From Pseudomonadota bacterium (lineage in GTDB: Bacteria; Pseudomonadota; Gammaproteobacteria; Burkholderiales; Burkholderiaceae_F): 40,196 nt of DNA. Where the stretch lies: positions 1 through 40,196 of the forward strand of contig JAKOQB010000020.1 in assembly GCA_029778535.1 (NCBI GenBank), given 5' to 3'. This document shows, in pieces, positions 35,124 to 40,196 of this stretch. How positions within the stretch are numbered: position 1 is the stretch's first letter; each line of letters starts with the position of its first letter. The position numbers were made by a program, and so were the translations under genes. The notes below the pieces were generated by a model. That model made no database searches. It saw only the letters and a list, made by a program, of their open reading frames with translations, and had not been told where the DNA came from.

Positions 35124-36079
35124 TGCAGCCCCGCCGCTTCCGGCAGCCCGAGCATCAGGTTCATGTTCTGCACCGCGGCGCCGCTCGCGCCCTTGCCGAG
35201 GTTGTCGAGCCGCGCCACCAGCAACGCCTGCTGCGCGCTGTCGTTCGCGAACACGAAGAGTTCCAGCCGGTTGGTAGAGTTCAGCGCCTCCGGCTCCAGA
35301 TACGCCCCGTCGCGCGCGGCGGACAGATCGTTCAGCGGCCGCACCGTGACAAAGCGCTCGCCGGCGAAGTGCTCGGCAAGGATCGTGTGCAGATCCACGC
35401 CGCTCGGTACCCGCGGCAGCGCGGACAGGTGCAGCGGCACGCTGACCAGCATGCCGCGCCGGAAGTTGCCGACCGACGGCGCGAACACCGGCGCGCGTTT
35501 CAACAGTCCGTGCCAGCGCATCTCGTCGACGTGCTTGTGCTTCAACGTCAACCCGTAGGCGCCGAAGTTGGCCGGTGGCGCGCCCGCGGCCGGTTTCTCG
35601 TAGGACTCGATCATCCTGCGCCCGCCACCGGTGTAGCCCGACACCGCGTGCACGGTGACCGGGAAATCCTCCGGCAGCACGCCGTGCTCGCGCAGCGGGC
35701 GCACCAGCGCGAGAAAGCCGGTCGGATAGCAGCCGGGATTCGACACGCGTCTCGCCCCCGCGATCGCCGCGCGCTGCGTGCGTGTCAGCTCGGGGAAGCC
35801 GTAGATCCACCCGGCCGCGGTGCGGTGCGCGGTGCTGGCGTCGATCACGGCCGTGGCAGAGTTGGTGATCAGCCGCACCGTCTCGCGCGCGGCGTCGTCC
35901 GGCAGACACAGGATCACGAGGTCGACGCCGTTGACGATTTCGCGCTTCGTTTGCGCGTCCTTCGCCTTCTCGCGCGGCACGCTGACGAGTTCTATGTCGC
36001 CGCGGCCCGCCAGCCGCTCGCGGATCTCGAGCCCGGTGGTGCCGTGTTCGCCGTCGATGTAGATCGTCGCCTTGGTCAT
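35120..36079 (-). CDS. argC: N-acetyl-gamma-glutamyl-phosphate reductase (type 2)
   Basis: ArgC reduces N-acetylglutamyl-5-phosphate to the semialdehyde in arginine synthesis. The 319-residue protein has the short, type-2 ArgC layout: [18 protein letters not shown] (about 6-23) in the NADP-binding domain, [14 protein letters not shown] (about 112-125) with the catalytic Cys, and [15 protein letters not shown] with the KHKHVDEM segment. ATG 36079 is supported by GGGAGAACGGGAC upstream; the in-frame extension to 36193 has no family character. It follows the argD-type gene by 58 nt in the same direction, making an arginine pair. Confidence 0.93.
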   Translation of the reverse strand: MTKATIYIDGEHGTTGLEIRERLAGRGDIELVSVPREKAKDAQTKREIVNGVDLVILCLPDDAARETVRLITNSATAVIDASTAHRTAAGWIYGFPELTRTQRAAIAGARRVSNPGCYPTGFLALVRPLREHGVLPEDFPVTVHAVSGYTGGGRRMIESYEKPAAGAPPANFGAYGLTLKHKHVDEMRWHGLLKRAPVFAPSVGNFRRGMLVSVPLHLSALPRVPSGVDLHTILAEHFAGERFVTVRPLNDLSAARDGAYLEPEALNSTNRLELFVFANDSAQQALLVARLDNLGKGASGAAVQNMNLMLGLPEAAGLQ

Positions 36080-36137
36080 GTCCCGTTCTCCCGAGTGCTG
36101 CGTGCAATTGTGCCCGTCCCGCAGCAAAGGTTCGGTT

Positions 36138-37388
36138 TCAGATGTCATGCAGCACCCGGTCGAGTTGCGCCGCCATGCGGTCGATCTCGTCAAACGCCAC
36201 GTTCAGCGCCGGCATGAAGCGCAGCAGCTGCGGGCGCGGCGCGTTCAGCAGCAGTCCCTCGGGCTGCAGTTCACGCGCGGCTGCGACGACCGCCGGCGCA
36301 ACCGGGCGGCCGAGATCTAGCGCGCGCAGCAGCCCGGCGCCGCGCTCGCCGGCGAGTCGGTGCTCTTCGCTCAGCCGCTGCAGATGCCGGTGCAGATGCG
36401 CGCCGCGCTCGACCACGCCGGCCAGGAATTCCGGCTGCGCGACGGTGTCGAGCACCGCGGTTCCGACCGCTGCCATCAGCGGGTTGCCGCAGTAGGTGCC
36501 GCCCTGGTCGCCGTGCGCGAAGCACGCGACCTCCTCCTTCGCCAGCAGCGCAGCGAGCGGCACACCGCCGCCCAATCCCTTGCCGAGCGTCATGATGTCC
36601 GGCACGACGCCCGCCTGCTCGAACGCGAACAGCGTGCCGGTGCGGCCGACGCCGGTCTGCACCTCGTCGAGGATCAGCAGCAGCCCGCGCTCGTCGCACA
36701 GCGCACGCAGGGCGCGCAGGAACTCCGCGCTCGCCGGCACCACGCCCGCCTCGCCCTGGATCGGCTCGAGCATCACCGCGACCGTTGTCGGTCCGATGCA
36801 AGCGCGCACCGAGTCCAGATCGTTCAGACGTGCCTTCGGAAAGCCCGGCACCTTCGGCTCGAACAACTGATCCCAGCCCGCCTTGCCGCTCGCTGCCATC
36901 GTCGCCAGAGTGCGGCCGTGAAAACCGTCGGCGAGGGTGACGATCTCGAACGCGCCGCCGCGGTGGACTGATCCGAACTTGCGCGCCAGCTTGATCGCGC
37001 CTTCGTTCGCCTCCGCGCCGCTCGAAGCGAGGAACACGCGCTGCAGCCCGGACAGTTCCGCCAGCCGCTGCGCGAGCCGGATCGCCGCGTCGTTGAAGAA
37101 GGCCGGACTCGGCGAAACCAGCCGCTGCGATTGCGCGGCGAGCGCGTCGCCGATCTCGCGTGGGCAGTGTCCGAGCGCATTGACCGCCCAGCCCTGCACG
37201 AAGTCGAGATAGCGCCGGCCCGCGTGATCGACGAGCCACGAGCCTCGCCCCTCGACGAAGACCAGTGGCGGGCGCGCCGCAACTTCCATCAGGGCACTCG
37301 TATCGAAGCGCGCAGCGCCATCGTCTCCCCTCGCCCGCATCAGCGGGAGAGGGGCGGGGGTGAGGGCTTGGTTCTGGTCGATCTTCAT
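36138..37388 (-). CDS. argD: Acetylornithine-type class III aminotransferase with repeat-derived N-terminus
   Basis: A 416-residue PLP enzyme of the ArgD family, which transaminates N-acetylornithine semialdehyde in arginine synthesis. Motifs: [17 protein letters not shown] (about 67-83), [66 protein letters not shown] and the PLP lysine in [15 protein letters not shown] (about residue 260). ATG 37388 has an AGGAG site. Residues 7-24 ([18 protein letters not shown]) are the translation of a dispersed palindromic repeat at 37322-37370; relatives known to me begin near [15 protein letters not shown]. An inner start at ATG 37289 would remove it but lacks a ribosome site. A leader peptide and terminator precede the gene. 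Confidence 0.88.
   Translation of the reverse strand: MKIDQNQALTPAPLPLMRARGDDGAARFDTSALMEVAARPPLVFVEGRGSWLVDHAGRRYLDFVQGWAVNALGHCPREIGDALAAQSQRLVSPSPAFFNDAAIRLAQRLAELSGLQRVFLASSGAEANEGAIKLARKFGSVHRGGAFEIVTLADGFHGRTLATMAASGKAGWDQLFEPKVPGFPKARLNDLDSVRACIGPTTVAVMLEPIQGEAGVVPASAEFLRALRALCDERGLLLILDEVQTGVGRTGTLFAFEQAGVVPDIMTLGKGLGGGVPLAALLAKEEVACFAHGDQGGTYCGNPLMAAVGTAVLDTVAQPEFLAGVVERGAHLHRHLQRLSEEHRLAGERGAGLLRALDLGRPVAPAVVAAARELQPEGLLLNAPRPQLLRFMPALNVAFDEIDRMAAQLDRVLHDI
37322..37370. repeat. Dispersed palindromic repeat inside the argD-type coding region
   Basis: On the minus strand the sequence reads GCCCTCACCCCCGCCCCTCT, then CCCGC, a short spacer TGAT, GCGGG and CGAGGGGAGAC. It is a copy of the CCCCTCTCCCGC / GCGGGAGAGGGG family, frequent between genes in Burkholderiales and Xanthomonadales (from memory). 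A second, intergenic copy is at 24455-24490. This one is read through in frame as residues 7-24 of the aminotransferase. Confidence 0.8.
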
Positions 37389-37401
37389 CTTCGGCTCCTG
37401 G

Positions 37402-37429
37402 AAAACAAAAGGCCGCGGGGTTCGCGGCC
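37402..37429 (-). terminator. Terminator/attenuator directly upstream of argD
   Basis: On the minus strand GGCCGCG (37429-37423) pairs with CGCGGCC (37417-37411), with a 5-nt loop, followed by TTTTGTTTT (37410-37402). The T-run ends 3 nt before the AGGAG site of argD (37399-37395), so no promoter fits between terminator and gene and argD transcripts must cross it. CCGCAGGGG in the leader ORF (37483-37475) can pair with CCCCGCGG (37420-37413), which would replace the terminator stem. Confidence 0.75.
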
Positions 37430-37461
37430 TTCGTTGGGTCAACCGTTTCCGGTGACGTGTC

Positions 37462-37527
37462 CTACGCGCGCGCTCCCCTGCGGAATTCCGCATGACGTCG
37501 CGCACGTCGGTTCATCGAATATTTCAT
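37462..37527 (-). CDS. Arginine-rich leader peptide of a putative argDC attenuator
   Basis: A 21-codon reading frame, ATG AAA TAT TCG ATG AAC then CGA CGT GCG CGA CGT CAT, ending GCG CGC GCG TAG, gives [20 protein letters not shown] plus a final Ala. Seven of 21 residues are Arg, in the groups RR, RR, RR and R, with rare codons (CGA, AGG) for a G/C-rich genome. GGTAG lies 12 nt before the ATG as a weak ribosome site. It starts 15 nt after the stop of the flavin reductase gene and 139 nt before argD. The Arg content, the terminator and the arginine gene downstream together suggest transcription attenuation by arginyl-tRNA supply. No experiment is implied; function is inferred. Confidence 0.6.
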   Translation of the reverse strand: MKYSMNRRARRHAEFRRGARA

Positions 37528-37542
37528 GGCGCGCAGTCTACC

Positions 37543-38607
37543 TCAACCCTGCGCGAGATCAGCTTGCGACGTGAACGCGTCGGCGAAGAACTGGTCCTCG
37601 GGCAGCCCGCACTTCGTCGTGAAGTCGCGCCGCGCGGCGTCGACCATCACCGGCGCGCCGCATGCATAGACCTGATGCGCGGACAGATCCGGCAGATCCT
37701 CCATCACCGCGCGGTGGACGAAGCCCGTGCGGCCGGTCCACGCGTCCTCCGGTGTGGCGTCCGACAGTACGGGCACGTAGCTGAAGTTCGGCTCCTCGCG
37801 CGCCCATTGCTCGGGAAGCCGCGGCAGGTACAGGTCGCGCCTTGCGCGGCAGCCCCAGTAGAGCACGACCGGGCGCGCGGGCTGGTCCGGCTCGTCATGG
37901 TTGAGCCGCTTGTGGAAGATGTGCTCGGCGATCGCCTTGATCGGCGCGAACCCGGTGCCGCTCGCGAGCAGCACGATCGGCCGCGCGTTGTCCTCGCGCA
38001 GGAAGAAGGTGCCGAGCGGCGCCTCGATGCGCATAATGTCGCGCTCCTTGACCGCCGGCTCGCGCACGCCGAACAGCGCGTCGGTGAACACGCCGCCCGG
38101 CATGTGGCGGATGTGCAGCGTGAGCTTCTCGTCCGCATGCGGCGCTGTGGCGATCGAGTAGCTGCGGCGCGTGCCGTCCTTGAGGATGAACTCGAGATAC
38201 TGACCGGCGCGATACTGCAGCCGCTCGTTGGCGGGCAACTGCAGCGACACGATCGCGACATCGGGTGCGACGCGCTCGATGCCCGCGATCCGACACGGCA
38301 TCTTGCGGATCGGGATGTCGCCGAAGCCGGTCAGGATGCGCGCCTCGATCACCACGTCCGTCAGCGGCCGGCTGCAGCACACCAGCAGCTTGCGCTTGCC
38401 CTGCTCCTCGGCCGACAAGGCGGACGACGAATGCGGGCCCTGCACCCATTCACCTTCGAGGCCCTGCGCCTTGCAGGTGCCGCACGCGCCGCTGTGACAT
38501 CCGTAGGGCAAGCCCACGCCGCTTCTGAGCGCAGCGGCGAGGATGGTCTCGCCTTCCTCGACGTTGAACTCGCGGCCGGAGGGCCGGACGGTGATCCTGA
38601 AGCTCAT
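37543..38607 (-). CDS. 2Fe-2S ferredoxin / FAD reductase fusion (AscD-like NAD(P)H oxidoreductase)
   Basis: A 354-residue electron-transfer flavoprotein. The N-terminal plant-type ferredoxin domain (about 1-90) has cluster ligands Cys37, Cys42, Cys45 and Cys77/78 in PYGCHSGACGTCKAQ and LLVCCSRP. The FAD domain has RAGQYLEFILKDGTRRSYSIA (about 140-160, RxYS motif) and the NAD domain LLASGTGFAPIKAIAEH (about 208-224) and YACGAPVMVDAARRDF. The same architecture occurs in CDP-6-deoxy-4-hexulose-3-dehydrase reductase and in oxygenase reductases, and such genes are common in Burkholderiales with no oxygenase nearby; the partner here is unknown. Its start is 11 nt from the divergent SDR gene. Confidence 0.87.
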   Translation of the reverse strand: MSFRITVRPSGREFNVEEGETILAAALRSGVGLPYGCHSGACGTCKAQGLEGEWVQGPHSSSALSAEEQGKRKLLVCCSRPLTDVVIEARILTGFGDIPIRKMPCRIAGIERVAPDVAIVSLQLPANERLQYRAGQYLEFILKDGTRRSYSIATAPHADEKLTLHIRHMPGGVFTDALFGVREPAVKERDIMRIEAPLGTFFLREDNARPIVLLASGTGFAPIKAIAEHIFHKRLNHDEPDQPARPVVLYWGCRARRDLYLPRLPEQWAREEPNFSYVPVLSDATPEDAWTGRTGFVHRAVMEDLPDLSAHQVYACGAPVMVDAARRDFTTKCGLPEDQFFADAFTSQADLAQG

Positions 38608-38618
38608 AGAATCGAACG

Positions 38619-39524
38619 ATGGAAAAACAATCGCCCGCGGAACAGCGCTCGCGCGGGCGCATCTTCGGGGCGCCGCGCCTGCTGATCGTCGGCTGCGGCG
38701 ACATCGGCCTGCGGATTGTCGCACGGCTGCGGGCGCGCTATCGCATCGTCGCGCTTACGTCGTCCCCCGCGCGCCGCGCCGAACTGCGCGCCGCGGGCAC
38801 GCTGCCGATCGTCGGCGATCTCGACGATCGGCGTTCGCTGGCGCGCATCGCCGCGTTCGGCGCGCGCGTGATTGACCTCGCGCCACCGCCGAACCAGGGA
38901 ACGCGCGATCCGCGCACGCGGCATCTGCTTTGCGCGCTGCGTGCCGTGCGCAGGCTCGTCTACATAAGTACCACCGGTGTGTATGGCGATCGCGCGGGCG
39001 AATGGATCGACGAGACCGCGCCGGTCGCGCCGGTCAACCAACGTGCGCTGCGCCGCGTCGATGCCGAGCGCATCGTGCGCGCCGCCGGTGCGCGCGTGCT
39101 GCGCGTGCCCGGCATCTACGCGCACGACCGGTTGCCGCTCGAGCGGCTGCGCGCCGGCACGCCGGCGCTGACGGCGGACGAGGACGTGCACACCAACCAC
39201 ATCCACGCCGACGACCTCGCGCGCATCGCGATCGCCGCGCTTCATCGCGGCAGCAAGGCGCGCGTGTACCACGCGGTCGACGATTCGCAACTGAAGATGG
39301 GCGAGTACTTCGATCTCGTCGCCGACCGCTTCGGACTGCCGCGGCCGCCGCGGCTGCCGCGCGACGATCTGAAGCGCGCGGTATCGGCGACGATGTATTC
39401 GTTCATGAGCGAATCGCGGCGGCTGCGGAACGACCGCATCAAGCGCGAGCTGAAGGTGAGGCTGCGCTGGCCGACGGTGGCCGACGCGCTGGCCGACGCT
39501 GATCCGGACGGGCAGAAGCGATGA
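38619..39524 (+). CDS. NAD(P)-binding SDR-like protein (YeeZ-type)
   Basis: A 301-residue extended short-chain dehydrogenase-like protein. The dinucleotide fold begins PRLLIVGCGDIGLRIVARL (about 19-37), an acidic GDLDD follows at about 66-70, and YISTTGVYGDRAGEWIDETAP (about 114-134) carries the Ser/Thr-Tyr positions of the active site. HIHADDLARIAIAAL (about 191-205) is also a family mark. The substrate is unknown. ATG 38619 is the only good start, but it has no ribosome site. TAGAAT lies at 38607-38612, just 7 nt before the ATG, so a leaderless transcript is possible. Confidence 0.82.
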   Translation: MEKQSPAEQRSRGRIFGAPRLLIVGCGDIGLRIVARLRARYRIVALTSSPARRAELRAAGTLPIVGDLDDRRSLARIAAFGARVIDLAPPPNQGTRDPRTRHLLCALRAVRRLVYISTTGVYGDRAGEWIDETAPVAPVNQRALRRVDAERIVRAAGARVLRVPGIYAHDRLPLERLRAGTPALTADEDVHTNHIHADDLARIAIAALHRGSKARVYHAVDDSQLKMGEYFDLVADRFGLPRPPRLPRDDLKRAVSATMYSFMSESRRLRNDRIKRELKVRLRWPTVADALADADPDGQKR

Positions 39525-39973
39525 ACAGTCAGACGCGCTGGACTCTGGCGCTCGTGGCGATCGTGCTGGTCATCGTCGCCTGGGCCGACGACTTCGTCTC
39601 GCTGCAGGGCGAGCACACGATCTACACCGTCACCTGCGAGGATGGCCAGTGGAACGGCAATGTCTGCTCGGGCCGCCTCGCACCCGGCTACCGCTACCGC
39701 TTCCGCGCGCTGAAGAAGCGCAAGGAGGTGCTGTTCTGGCGCGTGGGCGTGTCCGAACCCTCGGGCAAGTTCACCGACTGCGACATCACCGACGGCCGCA
39801 ACTGGCGCTGCACCGCCAACGCCGACGCGGCCCGCTCGATCACGCTCGCGCTGGTGCGCGGCCGCGCGCAGCACGACGCGACCGGCGCCACGCGGCCGTT
39901 TCACGCGATCAGCAAGTGGAAGTGGTGGTGTATGCGCGCGGGGCTCGGGCCGTTCAGGCGGGCGAGCTACTGA
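39521..39973 (+). CDS. Hypothetical protein with N-terminal membrane segment
   Basis: A 150-residue protein I do not recognise. Residues about 8-22 are hydrophobic (LALVAIVLVIVAWAD), a signal anchor or signal peptide; the rest would be periplasmic. It has four Cys residues in the first 100 residues of the mature part (TCEDGQWNGNVCSG and FTDCDITDGRNWRC), which could form disulphide pairs, and ends with a Lys/Trp/Arg-rich stretch (AISKWKWWCMRAG). The start overlaps the SDR stop by 4 nt (ATGA), so it is translated with it. Confidence 0.78.
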   Translation: MNSQTRWTLALVAIVLVIVAWADDFVSLQGEHTIYTVTCEDGQWNGNVCSGRLAPGYRYRFRALKKRKEVLFWRVGVSEPSGKFTDCDITDGRNWRCTANADAARSITLALVRGRAQHDATGATRPFHAISKWKWWCMRAGLGPFRRASY

Positions 39974-39996
39974 TGCCTCGCTCGGGCGACGCGCGC

Positions 39997-40072
<76 letters not shown>

Positions 40073-40084
40073 AGCGAGGCGCGG

Positions 40085-40113
40085 ATTATAGGCGGCTCGC
40101 GCAGCGCAGCCAA
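40085..40113 (-). promoter_or_regulatory. Promoter of tRNA-Thr
   Basis: TATAAT (plus strand 40085-40090, a perfect -10 on the minus strand) lies 12 nt before the tRNA 5' end, with TTGGCT (40108-40113) 17 nt further upstream as a -35. Confidence 0.7.
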
Positions 40114-40145
40114 ACGCGCCGGATCGGGGAAACTCGCGCCTCACC

Positions 40146-40196
40146 ATGCTCGCCAACGCGCTGCTGATCCTGCCGGACTTCGCGCTGATCCTGTTC
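40146..40196 (+). CDS. Probable AEC-family transporter, 5' end only
   Basis: Only 17 codons are inside the window: MLANALLILPDFALILF, a hydrophobic start. The LPDFALIL pattern is reminiscent of AEC (auxin efflux carrier) family transporters as they begin in Burkholderiales. The gene is cut by the window edge; the identification is tentative. Confidence 0.45.
   Translation, partial: MLANALLILPDFALILF

Noticed and set aside
37402..37429. The hairpin as an ordinary terminator of the flavin reductase gene only
   Set aside because: Its T-run ends just before the argD ribosome site, leaving no room for an argD promoter, and an Arg-rich ORF precedes it. Plain termination would silence argD, so conditional read-through is the better reading, though it is not proved.

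Overview
The window is GC-rich and looks chromosomal. It reads as a Burkholderiales-type betaproteobacterium. The supporting signs are zapB-zapA followed by 6S RNA, a small Trp-rich membrane protein of the TIGR04438 type, several Tct/Bug-type periplasmic binding proteins, and a PHA-free propionate/B12 gene layout common in that order. No integrase, transposase, phage gene or CRISPR array was seen. The genus cannot be fixed from this sequence.

Layout. 1-930: an integron-type gene cassette with a well-formed attC site at its right end and a poorer one at its left end. 1087-5160: a btuB-btuC-btuD cobalamin uptake operon (minus strand) behind a cobalamin riboswitch. 5223-7993: zapB, zapA, 6S RNA, an EVE-domain protein, a TauE/SafE permease and a Crp/Fnr regulator. 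8160-14902: an oxalyl-CoA-synthetase-like ligase, a PanE-like reductase and a FAH-family enzyme (minus), divergent from a tripartite tricarboxylate transporter (tctC-tctB-tctA, plus). 14907-18311: lgt, a Bug binding protein and a malonyl-CoA-ligase-like gene (minus). 18460-20848: ilvD, a small Trp-rich protein and a class I cytochrome c. 21039-26023: a complete livJHMGF branched-chain amino acid ABC transporter.

26107-33571 is a propionyl-CoA to succinyl-CoA operon on the minus strand: methylmalonyl-CoA mutase, MeaB, PccB, PccA and a VOC-type epimerase. A GntR regulator lies divergent to it. The mutase needs B12, so the riboswitch-controlled uptake operon at the left and this pathway are probably linked in physiology. 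34506-38607 (minus): a ferredoxin-reductase-like enzyme, an arginine-rich leader peptide with a terminator, an argD-type aminotransferase, argC and a PaiB-like protein. The right end holds an SDR-like protein, a small hypothetical, tRNA-Thr(CGT) and the start of a probable AEC transporter.

The most interesting signals are: (1) a candidate translational attenuator for arginine genes, in which an Arg-rich leader ORF precedes a terminator that abuts the argD ribosome binding site and a mutually exclusive antiterminator can be drawn; (2) heptanucleotide repeat arrays at three gene boundaries, two of them folded as long inverted repeats; (3) dispersed palindromic repeats that are translated in frame inside argD and meaB; (4) a lone integron cassette without an integrase.
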